From the NCBI RefSeq assembly GCF_006738645.1, contig NZ_AP019700.1, positions 5,390,351-5,454,350 of the forward strand: DNA of 64,000 bases, read 5' to 3'. A model generated the notes under the pieces. It saw only the letters and a program-made list of their open reading frames with translations, ran no database searches and was not told the origin of the DNA. Source of the stretch: Stella humosa (GTDB taxonomy: Bacteria; Pseudomonadota; Alphaproteobacteria; ATCC43930; Allostellaceae). The stretch's first letter is position 1. The number at the start of each line of letters is the position of its first letter. Of this stretch, positions 18,601 to 26,970 are shown piece after piece. The position numbers and the translations under genes are program-made.

Positions 18601-19904
18601 GGCCGCTGGCGTTCGCCGTGCCGCCCGACGGCGCCCTCTCCGGCCGGGCCGACGGCAATGCCGACCTGGCACGCATCCGGGCATACCTGCCGGTCGAGAC
18701 CCTGTCCATGTCCGGGCGGCTGGAGGCGGCATTGCGGCTGGACGGCACCGTCGCCGACCCACGGCCGGGCGGCCGGGCCAGCCTGACCGGCGCCCGGATC
18801 GAAGAGGGCACCAGCGGCCTGGTGCTGGCCAACCTGCGCGCCGCCGTGGTCGGTGACGGCAATCGCTTCCGCCTGGAAGGCCTGTCCGCCACCGATGGTG
18901 CGGGCGGCCGCATCGAGGGCAGCGGCACGGCCGAGCGCGGCAATGCCGGCTGGGGCGGCGACGCCGCCATTACCGTCCAACGCTTCCGCGTGCTGGCCAA
19001 CGATCTCGGCCGGGCGATCGCCAGCGGCCGGATCGAGGCGCGCAGCGGGGCCGACGGCGCGCGGATCGGAGGGCGCATCCAGATCGACCAGGGCGACCTG
19101 ACCCTGCCCTCGTCCAAGCCCACGGCGCTGACGCCCCTGCCGGTGGTGGAGGTGAACCGCGCCGATGGCACTTCGACCGCAGCGCCGGCGGCCGGCGCGA
19201 CCGCCATGCCCGTCAACCTCGGCATCGACGTCTCCATCCCCGGTCGCCTCTTCGTGCGCGGCCGCGGCCTCGACTCGGAGTGGCGGGGCGACTTGCGCGT
19301 CGCCGGCACGCTCGATACACCCCAGGTGACGGGCTCGATCCGCACGGTCCGCGGCCGCTACGACCTGCTGGGGCGGCGCTTTACCGTCGAGCGGGGAGTG
19401 ATCTCGTTCGACGGCGCGCCGACCGACGCCAGGCTCGACCTGCTGGCGACTGCCGTCGCCAACCAGTTGCGCGCCACGGTCACGGTGTCGGGCAGTGCCA
19501 TGCAGCCCACCCTCGTGCTCGGCTCGGACCCACCGCTGCCGCAGGACGAGGTGCTGGCCCAGATCCTCTTCGGCCGCAGCACGACGCAGGTCACGCCCGG
19601 CCAGGCCGTCCAGCTTGCCCAGGCCGCGGCCGAACTGGCCGGCATCGGCAGCGGGTCGGGGCTGGTCGACCGGGTACGCCAGTCGCTTGGCCTGGATGCG
19701 CTGGACATCGGCGGCGACACCGGCACCTCGGTCTCGTTCGGGCGCTACATCACCGACGACGTGTTCGTGAAGGTGAACCCCAATCCGGGCGAGAACGCCT
19801 CGGTCGTCGGCGTCGAGATCCAGGTCCTGCCGAACGTAACCGTCGATGCCGGCGTCGGCAGCGGCGGCACCAGCCTCGGCCTGAAGTACCGGTTCGACTA
19901 CTGA
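15612..19904 (+). CDS. tamB: TamB-like translocation and assembly module protein
   Basis: A 1430-residue inner-membrane-anchored protein. A single N-terminal membrane helix (about 9-30) is followed by a very long, low-cysteine, Ala/Gly/Asp-rich beta-repeat region of the AsmA/TamB type that forms a hydrophobic groove across the periplasm. The C-terminal 300 residues form the conserved TamB (DUF490) domain, with a GRLFVRGRGLDSEWRGDLRV block, LDLLATA, and DEVLAQILFGRSTTQ. It works with TamA in outer-membrane protein assembly and is implicated in phospholipid transport. It is coupled to tamA by a one-base overlap. It is the longest gene in the window and of typical family length. Confidence 0.94.
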   Translation: MWWLRRTFGAAIVFVLLALVLAGGLFGMAQTRLGRDWIAGQIASAASQPGSTVAIERIDGLIPFTMEVRGLSVSDEAGPWLAIDRMKIDWLASEILSRRLRLGLMEADLIRLERLPATPPAADTAAPAGPPGLPQLPVTLSLDKLRIGRLEIGPAVAGQPLALAVEGAASLASDRAEGSLSIRQLDGEQGAIDLSFAFSPAENRLEAKLEASEPSGKLGDRLLGRADSRPVRLTLDGTGPLDGWKGRLVGIAGDEVGVDIALTVNGLGPYRIAADGVVQMKPLLPPQWQGLAADGLRLSVAVTAAEDGTRLDSLHATLGDLALSGRGRLGADGTVSARLDATVIDLAPIGTAAGQAVGGAATITAEIAGTTKAPTLALTVDGTAIAAAGAAAEALSVRANIRPDGERFAIAAEGSIAGAELDGAPAPVRDARWSFAGIVGTDGRAAIDRLSITTADGSLEAAGTADPAGAIDLRLSGNVAADPLQRLGAPVHGPVTLTGHLRGDAATLVVGGDIAIEMRDPRGEPALAALLGDRLRLSVTVARTADGAIRATALRADGAHVRLEGSGGLATDGTIDARATLALSRLDVLSQPLATPLAGTLSIDAAIAGSLDRPTANLRLASPALTAGGRRWSKLAMAVDGRREGAGFAGRVQGGLEADGVPVTLSAAVAHDGATRIAVDDLQVVAAGQRLTGNAVLADGQPVSAAAKLDAPDLARLAPLLGMAAGGSLTLDARLARTGRNTRLTAEAAGRNLVMAANRVGTATLRAAIDEPLTTPRGTLALQLRGLAAGGQVIDEAALEASGDLAREIRATLTARAAKPRPIAADLAATITRDRQAIAVALTRGKVTIDRQELTVASPLRVRLDQGTVVAEGIDIRLDQGRVTGNARYAATGVTGQLAIQQLSLASLGRLADIRGMQGQIGGEVRIDTESRQPNGNLTLRASGIRWRGTPRNLPPLTIEANGRWQDGRATLSASLRDVPDAALAIEAALPLQLAARPLAFAVPPDGALSGRADGNADLARIRAYLPVETLSMSGRLEAALRLDGTVADPRPGGRASLTGARIEEGTSGLVLANLRAAVVGDGNRFRLEGLSATDGAGGRIEGSGTAERGNAGWGGDAAITVQRFRVLANDLGRAIASGRIEARSGADGARIGGRIQIDQGDLTLPSSKPTALTPLPVVEVNRADGTSTAAPAAGATAMPVNLGIDVSIPGRLFVRGRGLDSEWRGDLRVAGTLDTPQVTGSIRTVRGRYDLLGRRFTVERGVISFDGAPTDARLDLLATAVANQLRATVTVSGSAMQPTLVLGSDPPLPQDEVLAQILFGRSTTQVTPGQAVQLAQAAAELAGIGSGSGLVDRVRQSLGLDALDIGGDTGTSVSFGRYITDDVFVKVNPNPGENASVVGVEIQVLPNVTVDAGVGSGGTSLGLKYRFDY

Positions 19905-19994
19905 CGCCGATCACGAGTGCGTGACCGGTCGGCCCCTCCTACGCCTGGGGGTGCGCGTGTATCCTGCCGCCGGTCGAACCAGGGAGGACCCCAA

Positions 19995-20876
19995 ATGCCC
20001 GATGATCATGCCCAGGATATGAAGAGCCTGCTCGTGCGAGCCGACCTCAGCCGCCGTGGCTTCGTGGTCGCCGGCACGCTGGCGACGGGCTTCGCGCTGG
20101 CCGCCCGGCCGGTCATGGCGCAGACCATGATCACCACCGACACCGCGGGCATCACCGCGGGCGAAGTGCAGGTGCCCGTTTCCGACGGCCGCATCCCCGC
20201 CTACCACGCCATGCCGGCCGCCGGCGGTCCCTTCCCGACCGTCGTCGTGATCCAGGAAATCTTCGGCGTGCACGAGCACATCAAGGACGTGTGCCGGCGC
20301 TTTGCCAAGCTCGGCTACTTCGCCGTGGCGCCCGAGATGTATGCCCGCCAGGGCGACGTGTCGAAGCTGACGGACGTGCCGACCATCTTCAAGGAGGTGG
20401 TGTCCAAGGTGCCCGACGCGCAGGTGATGAGCGACATCGACGCCGCGGTCGCCTGGGCGCAGTCGACCGGCAAGGCCAATACCGACAAGCTCGGCATCAC
20501 CGGCTTCTGCTGGGGCGGGCGCGTGGTGTGGCTCTATGCCGCCCACCAGCCGAAGCTGAAGGCGGGCGTGGCATGGTACGGCCGCCTCGTCGGCCAGGCG
20601 AGCGACATGACGCCCAAGCACCCGATCGACGTCGTGGCCGACCTGAAGGCCCCCGTGCTCGGCCTCTATGGCGGTGCCGATACCGGCATCCCCAACGATA
20701 CGGTGGAAAAGATGCAGGCTGCCCTGAAGGCAGCCGGCAAGCCGTCGGAGATCGTGCTCTATCCCGACACGCCGCACGCCTTCCACGCCGATTATCGCCC
20801 GAGCTTCCGAAAGACCCAGGCCGAGGACGGCTGGGCCAAGCTGCAGGATTGGTTCAAGAAGAACGGAGTGGCGTGA
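19995..20876 (+). CDS. Dienelactone hydrolase family protein, Tat-exported
   Basis: A 293-residue alpha/beta hydrolase. A twin-arginine signal is seen near residues 19-43 (SRRGFVVAG then a hydrophobic run ending VMAQ), so the enzyme should act in the periplasm. The dienelactone-hydrolase triad is visible: Cys172 (GFCWGG), Asp229 (YGGADTGIP) and His261 ([13 protein letters not shown]); Glu88 in IQEIFG is the family's conserved glutamate. The start ATG 19995 has a strong AGGGAGGA site. The substrate is unknown; family members hydrolyse dienelactone or other small esters and lactones. A NIPSNAP gene follows immediately with overlapping or nearly overlapping start, indicating a two-gene operon. 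Confidence 0.92.
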   Translation: MPDDHAQDMKSLLVRADLSRRGFVVAGTLATGFALAARPVMAQTMITTDTAGITAGEVQVPVSDGRIPAYHAMPAAGGPFPTVVVIQEIFGVHEHIKDVCRRFAKLGYFAVAPEMYARQGDVSKLTDVPTIFKEVVSKVPDAQVMSDIDAAVAWAQSTGKANTDKLGITGFCWGGRVVWLYAAHQPKLKAGVAWYGRLVGQASDMTPKHPIDVVADLKAPVLGLYGGADTGIPNDTVEKMQAALKAAGKPSEIVLYPDTPHAFHADYRPSFRKTQAEDGWAKLQDWFKKNGVA

Positions 20877-20878
20877 CC

Positions 20879-21193
20879 ATGGTCGTCGACGAGCGCACCT
20901 ACACCCTGCATGTCGGCCGGCTGCCGGAATTCCTGGCGGCCTACGAGGCCGAGGGCTACCCGGTGCAGACCAAGCATCTCGGCAAGCCGTTCGGGTATTT
21001 CGTGACCGAGGTCGGCACGATCAACCAGATCGTCCATATGTGGGCCTATGAGAGCCTGGGCGACCGCGACCAGCGGCGCGCCGCCATGCAGGCCGACCCG
21101 GCCTGGCAGGCCTGGGTCAAGAAGGCGGCCCCCTTCTTCACGCACCAGGAGAACCGGATCCTGAAGAACGTCTCGTTCTTCCCCGGGCGCTGA
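20879..21193 (+). CDS. NIPSNAP family protein
   Basis: A 104-residue ferredoxin-like-fold protein of the NIPSNAP/Dabb type, with the characteristic ERTYTLHVGRLPEFLAAYE opening, GYFVTEVGTINQIVHMWAYE centre, and RDQRRAAMQADPAWQAW helix. The family is linked to small-molecule binding and to catabolic operons but has no fixed reaction. ATG 20879 is two bases after the hydrolase stop; an in-frame GTG at 20873 would overlap the stop (GTGA) and add two residues. Co-occurrence with a dienelactone hydrolase suggests a shared small-molecule pathway. A strong bidirectional hairpin follows. Confidence 0.9.
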   Translation: MVVDERTYTLHVGRLPEFLAAYEAEGYPVQTKHLGKPFGYFVTEVGTINQIVHMWAYESLGDRDQRRAAMQADPAWQAWVKKAAPFFTHQENRILKNVSFFPGR

Positions 21194-21202
21194 GCCCTGG
21201 CC

Positions 21203-21232
21203 CCCGGATGCCGCGACGAAGCGGCATCCGGG
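21203..21232. terminator. Bidirectional hairpin terminator between NIPSNAP gene and argG
   Basis: A perfect 12-bp stem, CCCGGATGCCGC (21203-21214) and GCGGCATCCGGG (21221-21232), with loop GACGAA. It lies between convergent genes and can serve both. Confidence 0.8.
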
Positions 21233-21244
21233 AAGCGGGTATCG

Positions 21245-22474
21245 TCAGACCTGACCGACGCGGGACAGCGCCTTGGCGTGAACCGCCAGCACCCGCAGGA
21301 AGCCCTCGGAATCGCGGTGGTCGAAGGAGCCCTCGGCCTCCATCGAGCTGTCGAGGCTGTAGAGCGAATGGGGCGAGTCCACGCTGCCGGCGTAGGACAC
21401 CTGGCCCTTGTAGACATGGACCTTGATGGTCCCGGTCATCAGTTGGCTGACCTCGCCCACCGCGGTGCGGATCATGCGCGACGCCAGGTCGTTGTAGTAG
21501 CCCTGGTAGACCTGCTTGGCGAACAGGTCCGACAGGCTGTCGAACAGCTCGCGGCTGCGCCGGTCGAGCACGAGTTGGATGAGGAAGCCGTAGCAGGTGC
21601 CCAGCAGTTCGATGCCCGGCTGCTCGTAGACCCCGCGCGACTTCACGCCGACGAACCGGTTCTCGACCATGTGCAGGCCGATGCCGACGCCATGGCGGCC
21701 GGCGATGGCATTGGCCTCCAGGAAGGCCCCCAGCGTGTCGACGGCCTTGCCGTTGACCTGGACCGGCATGCCCTTCTCGAAGCGGACCGTGAAGTCCTCG
21801 CCGACGTCCGGCGCATCCTTGGCCCACACGCCCATTTCGGGGGTCACGAACTGGGCCGGCGTCTCCAGCGACTCCAGCCGGCCGGCCTCGTGCGTCAGGC
21901 CCAGCAGGTTGGCGTCCGTGGAGTAGGGCTTGTCGCGCGAGGCCTTGATCGGCAGCCCGTGCTGCTCGCAATAGTCGATCATCTGCGAGCGGCCGCGGAA
22001 GCGGTTCAGGAACTCCTGGTCGCGCCAGGGCGCATAGACCTCGATCGAGGGGTCGAGCATGTTCGAGATGAGCTGGAAGCGCACCTGGTCGTTGCCGCGC
22101 CCGGTGGCGCCATGGGCCAGGACCGTCAGGCCCTTCTTCTTCACCTCGGGCAGGATGCCGGCGGTGGTCGCCTGGCGGCCGAAGCCGGTGACGTTCCAGT
22201 AGCGGCTTTCGTAGCAGGACTGCGCCTGGATGCCCTCGAGCCCGAGGTCGGCCACATGCCGCTGCAGGTCGACGCCGACGAAGTCGGCCGCGCCGCAGGC
22301 CCGCATCCGCGTCTCGATCGCGCCGAAGTCCGTCTCGTCCGGCTGGCCAAGATCGGCGGTGAAGCAGACGACCTCGACGTCATGCTCCTTCAGCCAGTAG
22401 GTGACGGTGCAGGTGTCGAGCCCGCCCGAGGCCAGGAGGGCGATCGTCTTGCCCTTGAGGTCGGCTACGTTCAT
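21245..22474 (-). CDS. argG: Argininosuccinate synthase (E. coli-like subtype)
   Basis: ArgG joins citrulline and aspartate using ATP in arginine synthesis. The 409-residue protein has the PP-loop ASGGLDT (about 15-21), TADLGQPDE, HGATGRGNDQVRF, KPYSTDANLLGLTHEAGRLE and EANAIAGRHGVGIG. Wording such as GQPDE, STDANLLG-THEA and the GRHG block resembles the E. coli-type enzyme more than the common alphaproteobacterial type with AYSGGLDTS. The residue after SGGLDT is Cys instead of Ser. The gene is monocistronic, with a shared terminator downstream. The enzyme call is firm; the subtype claim is by eye. Confidence 0.92.
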   Translation of the reverse strand: MNVADLKGKTIALLASGGLDTCTVTYWLKEHDVEVVCFTADLGQPDETDFGAIETRMRACGAADFVGVDLQRHVADLGLEGIQAQSCYESRYWNVTGFGRQATTAGILPEVKKKGLTVLAHGATGRGNDQVRFQLISNMLDPSIEVYAPWRDQEFLNRFRGRSQMIDYCEQHGLPIKASRDKPYSTDANLLGLTHEAGRLESLETPAQFVTPEMGVWAKDAPDVGEDFTVRFEKGMPVQVNGKAVDTLGAFLEANAIAGRHGVGIGLHMVENRFVGVKSRGVYEQPGIELLGTCYGFLIQLVLDRRSRELFDSLSDLFAKQVYQGYYNDLASRMIRTAVGEVSQLMTGTIKVHVYKGQVSYAGSVDSPHSLYSLDSSMEAEGSFDHRDSEGFLRVLAVHAKALSRVGQV

Positions 22475-22596
22475 GAGAAACTCCAGAATTAGGCGGACGC
22501 GAGGGGCCCCACGCTCAAGCGGGCGAAATCAGCGGCGCCATACTACCCACCGCGCTTTCTGCCGCAAGGATGCGGTTGTCGCGGGACAATCACCCC

Positions 22597-22626
22597 CCGC
22601 CATTCAACCCGCCGCCATTCAATCCA
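22597..22626. repeat. Two-copy 15-bp tandem repeat at the end of a secreted-protein gene
   Basis: CCGCCATTCAACCCG (22597-22611) is followed by CCGCCATTCAATCCA (22612-22626), 13 of 15 identical. The second copy contains the stop codon of the minus-strand gene ending at 22619. Confidence 0.75.
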
Positions 22627-23241
22627 CCGAGGGGGGCCGGCAGCTTCGATGTCGGCCGAAGAGATCGTTTCGCGCGGTCGGATGATAGCGCAGCAGGATG
22701 CGCGGCCGGGTCGGCATGCCACGATACTCCTCGCGCGGCACATAGTAGGGCCGGCGGATTTCCCGCGACGGGTTGACCCGCAGTGCCTCGGACGAATAGC
22801 CGAAGAGCTGGGCATGGATCGTGGTCGCCCTGCCGGTCCACACCAGCGAGCCGCCGCGCGGGTCGCCGCCGTCGAAACATTCCAGATCGGGCCGGCCCAG
22901 TTGGCCGACCAGCTCGGTGACGACGGCGGCGAAAAGCTGGCCCGTCACGGCACCCGTTCGCCGCTCCACCAGGATCTGCTGCAACCGACCGTCCTGGCCC
23001 AGCACGAACGAGGCGACGAAGGGCATGCCGCCCAGCCGGACGCCCGGCAGGGCCGCTTCGACCCTGGACTGGTGATAGCGGATGGGCTTGGCCGGCCGCC
23101 GCAGCCGCTGGCCATGGATGCGGTCGATCTCGGCCTGGGTCATGCCCCAGCGCAGCCCGTCCCAGCCGGGCACCGGCTCGTCCGCCCGCCCCGCACCCGC
23201 CCAGGCGACCGCCAGGACGAGCAGCAGGCAGGCGGCCGGCT

Positions 23242-23245
<4 letters not shown>
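22619..23245 (-). CDS. Predicted secreted protein, unknown function (208 aa)
   Basis: No family recognised. Start GTG 23245 overlaps the rlmN stop (GTGA), so translation is coupled to rlmN. A signal peptide covers about residues 1-21 (hydrophobic run then GAGRA). The mature part begins with [20 protein letters not shown], a pattern shared by many small secreted proteins in which a W-G-M-T segment precedes a helix. A single Cys is present in LECFDGGDP, and an aromatic, basic C-terminus follows. It is probably periplasmic or a lipoprotein-like envelope factor, but no lipobox is present. The 3' end runs into a 15-bp tandem repeat. Confidence 0.72.
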
Positions 23246-24405
<1,160 letters not shown>

Positions 24406-24433
24406 GGCACGGGCACTATAGACTAAAGTCGCC

Positions 24434-24808
24434 TTATCTGGGCGCCTGCTTCAGGAAGTCGATGAGGGCGCGACGATCTTCCGCACGCCGGACGCCGGGA
24501 AAGGCCATGCGGTTGGCCGGAACCACCCGCCGCGGATCGGCCAGGAAACGATCGAGCGTGTCCTCGTCCCAGACAATCCCGGAGTGGCGCATGGCCGGGG
24601 AGTAGGCGAACCCCGGGACGGACCCGGCGGGACGCCCGACGATCGCCCACAGCGACGGGCCCGTCATCTGGCCGGTATCCCGGGCGATCGCATGGCAGGC
24701 CATGCACAGCCGGAAGACCGCCGTCCCCTCGGCGGCCCCGGCGGGTAGCGCGGCAGCCAGCAGGGCAGCCGTCAGCAGCGCGGCCCGTCCGGCGGCGCCG
24801 CACGTCAT
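24434..24808 (-). CDS. Class I c-type cytochrome, exported
   Basis: A 124-residue protein with a signal peptide (about 1-25, ending AGAAE) and one heme c site CMACH at residues 35-39. The likely distal ligand is Met101 in PANRMAF, as in small mitochondrial/c2-like cytochromes, and the [14 protein letters not shown] loop is also typical. It should be a soluble periplasmic electron carrier after heme attachment by the Ccm system. Its ATG shares one base with the stop of the upstream IalB-family gene (TGATG), so the two are translated together. The partner oxidase or reductase is unknown. Confidence 0.9.
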   Translation of the reverse strand: MTCGAAGRAALLTAALLAAALPAGAAEGTAVFRLCMACHAIARDTGQMTGPSLWAIVGRPAGSVPGFAYSPAMRHSGIVWDEDTLDRFLADPRRVVPANRMAFPGVRRAEDRRALIDFLKQAPR

Positions 24809-25326
24809 CAACGCTTGATGTTGCAGCCCTTGGCGATCGCATTGCTGGCGGCGGTAAAGCCGCTCAGCGAATAGGTGTCGGTGGTCCTGGTGCCGCGGGT
24901 TGATACGCCCTTCACAGACGCCTTGCTGCCCTTGGCGAACGCCTCGGCCAGCGCGCTGTCGGTGCGCGCATCGGGTGCCCACGCCGCTTCGCCATCGACG
25001 AAGAGCTTGAACTTCTGGCCGTCGACCTCGACCTCGACATCGCTGCCGGGTCGCAGCGGATAGCCCATGAGAATGCTCACCACGTCGGTCGCCTTCTCGG
25101 CCGGACGGTGCGTCACCAGCGTGTTGATGGCGCCGCGCCGGGCGCCCTTGGGTTCGCTACTGGTCGGTTTGCTCTGGACGAAGCACACCCGCTGACCGTT
25201 TTCGGTGAAGGCAAACGCGCTCCAATCCTGGAACGCTCCGAGGGTTTCCACTGCCGGGTTTGCGGCAGCCGCACCCTGGCCGACGCCCACGAGCAGGGCG
25301 AGGGCAATGAGGGTCGTTCGCGTCAT
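24808..25326 (-). CDS. Invasion-associated locus B (IalB) family protein
   Basis: A 172-residue secreted protein, signal peptide about 1-23. It matches the IalB family: FQDWSAF near the N-terminus, a cysteine in GQRVCFVQSKP, the central LMGYPLRPGSDVEVEVDGQKFKLF split by the usual glycine, and a C-terminal Cys in AIAKGCNIKR that could pair with the first. IalB was named in Bartonella for erythrocyte invasion, but the family is widespread in free-living alphaproteobacteria and its real function is unsettled. It diverges from the RpoE-ChrR genes and is coupled to a c-type cytochrome gene. Confidence 0.85.
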   Translation of the reverse strand: MTRTTLIALALLVGVGQGAAAANPAVETLGAFQDWSAFAFTENGQRVCFVQSKPTSSEPKGARRGAINTLVTHRPAEKATDVVSILMGYPLRPGSDVEVEVDGQKFKLFVDGEAAWAPDARTDSALAEAFAKGSKASVKGVSTRGTRTTDTYSLSGFTAASNAIAKGCNIKR

Positions 25327-25383
25327 TCGCCATACATACCGTCTTGCCGCCGACGATCCAAGACGGCTTCCGGCGTTTGCAGG

Positions 25384-25412
25384 TGATCCGCGTCGATCAA
25401 GCCCGCGTAAAG
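25384..25412 (+). promoter_or_regulatory. ECF (RpoE/ChrR-type) promoter of the sigma factor gene
   Basis: TGATCC at 25384-25389, an 18-base spacer and TAAAG at 25408-25412 closely resemble the TGATCC / TAAGA elements known for RpoE of Rhodobacter sphaeroides. Placed just ahead of rpoE-chrR, it implies positive autoregulation. Transcription would begin near 25418-25420, leaving a leader of about 170 bases to the chosen rpoE start. Confidence 0.65.
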
Positions 25413-25587
25413 CCGGCGAATGAACCAGACAGCGGTTTTCATGCCGACCATCCTGGCCTTCGCCGGCCCCCTGCCCGACGAGACGGCGCCGATTCGCCGC
25501 CCGGAGCCCGCGCGAATCGGGGCGGCCGGCCGAATCGCGAGGCAGGGACGGCTTGTCGACCCGCATCGCGCCCGACTAGATACACCC

Positions 25588-26184
25588 ATGCGCGACTCAG
25601 GGAGGGATGCGACGACCCCTCGCCCACCCGAAAGGACGGCGGACGGTCGCGAACTGGCCGCGCTGGTGCGCCTGGTGGCGGACAACCGCGACCGACAGGC
25701 CTTCGCGACCCTGTTCGACCACCTCATGCCGCGGGTCAAATCCTATGCCATGCGGCTCGGCGCCGACGGCACGACCGCCGAGGAGGTGGCCCAGGAGGTG
25801 ATGCTGCTGGTGTGGCGCAAGGCCGACAGCTTCGATGCCTCGCGGGCCACCGTCGCCACCTGGGTCTTCACCATCGCGCGCAACAAGCGGATCGACCTGC
25901 TGCGGCGCGAGAAGCGGCCGCTGGTCGACCTTGAGGATCCGGTCCTCGTGCCCGACCAGCCGCCGCCGGCCGACGAGGCCATCGCCCAGGTCGATGCCGA
26001 GGACCGACTGCGGGTCGCCATCCGCAGCCTGCCCAAGGAGCAGGCCGACCTGCTCGCCATGGCGTTCTTCGAGGACCGCTCCCACAGCGCCATAGCGGCC
26101 GCCACCAGCTTGCCGCTGGGCACCGTGAAATCGCGCATCCGCCTGGCGCTGGAACGCCTGCGGCGGACCATCAGGGACGAATAG
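25588..26184 (+). CDS. rpoE: ECF RNA polymerase sigma factor, RpoE/ChrR group
   Basis: A 198-residue ECF sigma factor. Region 2 spans about 25-95 (contains AQEVMLLVWRKADSF and TWVFTIARNKRIDLLR) and region 4 about 135-190 with the helix-turn-helix LPLGTVKSRIRLALERLRR. It is followed after two bases by a ChrR-type zinc anti-sigma factor, which places it in the group that answers singlet oxygen in photosynthetic and other alphaproteobacteria. The start is unsure: ATG 25588 has no Shine-Dalgarno site, and the frame stays open to ATG 25420, adding 56 low-complexity residues that would begin right at the predicted transcript start. A matching ECF promoter lies upstream. Confidence 0.9.
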   Translation: MRDSGRDATTPRPPERTADGRELAALVRLVADNRDRQAFATLFDHLMPRVKSYAMRLGADGTTAEEVAQEVMLLVWRKADSFDASRATVATWVFTIARNKRIDLLRREKRPLVDLEDPVLVPDQPPPADEAIAQVDAEDRLRVAIRSLPKEQADLLAMAFFEDRSHSAIAAATSLPLGTVKSRIRLALERLRRTIRDE

Positions 26185-26186
26185 GC

Positions 26187-26849
26187 ATGTCTACCCACCA
26201 TCCCGACGACGCGTTGCTGCTCGACTATGCGGCCGGTGCGGCCGCCCAGGGGCCGGCGCTGCTGGTCGCCACCCACCTGACCTTCTGTCCGCATTGCCGC
26301 CGCAACTTGGCCGCGATGGAGCAGGTGGGGGCTGCCCTGATGGAGACGCTGGCGCCCCAGCCCGTATCCGCGGACGCGCGCCAGCGTGTCATGGCGATGC
26401 TGGAGGATGAGCCGCGAATCGAATCGGCCGCCGCCCCGTCCCCTGTGACGGCGATCACTGGCGGGCCGGCGCTGCCGCGCGCCGTCCGCGAACTGGTCGG
26501 TGCCGAAATCGGTGCCCTGGCGTGGCAGCCGGTGCTGAGCGGGGTCGACCAGATCCTGATCGACCAGACGCCCGACGGCGGCCGCACGCGCCTGATGCGG
26601 ATCCGCGCCGGCCGCGCCGTACCCCGCCATACCCATCGCGGCACGGAACTGGTGTGCGTGCTGGATGGCGGATTCAGCGATGTTTCCGGCCATTACGGTC
26701 CGGGCGATGTCGCCGCGGCCGACGATGCAGTCGACCACCAGCCGACCGCCGATGCCGACCGGGACTGCATCTGCCTGGCGGTGACAGAGGCACCGGTACG
26801 CCTGACTGGTCGGTTCTGGCGACTGCTCAATCCGTTCGTGCGATTCTGA
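26187..26849 (+). CDS. chrR: ChrR-type zinc anti-sigma factor with cupin domain
   Basis: A 220-residue partner of the upstream sigma factor. The N-terminal anti-sigma domain (about 1-85) has the zinc ligands expected for ZAS proteins: an early His (His5), His30, Cys34 and Cys37 in THLTFCPHC. The C-terminal half (about 110-210) is a cupin with a metal site in RHTHRGTELVCVLDGGF. In R. sphaeroides the cupin domain is needed to sense singlet oxygen and the N-terminal domain alone holds the sigma factor. The gene starts two bases after the rpoE stop. It acts in the cytoplasm. Confidence 0.92.
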   Translation: MSTHHPDDALLLDYAAGAAAQGPALLVATHLTFCPHCRRNLAAMEQVGAALMETLAPQPVSADARQRVMAMLEDEPRIESAAAPSPVTAITGGPALPRAVRELVGAEIGALAWQPVLSGVDQILIDQTPDGGRTRLMRIRAGRAVPRHTHRGTELVCVLDGGFSDVSGHYGPGDVAAADDAVDHQPTADADRDCICLAVTEAPVRLTGRFWRLLNPFVRF

Positions 26850-26930
26850 CGCCGCAACGCAGCATTTCGCGGAGTCTTACCGGCCACCCACCAGGATTTG
26901 TGTCACGAAATTTCTGTTCTACCTTCGTTC

Positions 26931-26959
26931 TTGACAGTCTTCCGCCGGCGAACCTAGCC
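26931..26959 (+). promoter_or_regulatory. Putative housekeeping promoter ahead of a membrane protein gene
   Basis: A perfect TTGACA (26931-26936), a 17-base spacer and CTAGCC (26954-26959) precede ATG 26971 by about 11 bases. The -10 match is weak by E. coli standards but resembles the GCTA-type element of alphaproteobacteria. The transcript would be nearly leaderless. Confidence 0.4.
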
Positions 26960-26970
26960 TCGTCGTCGAC

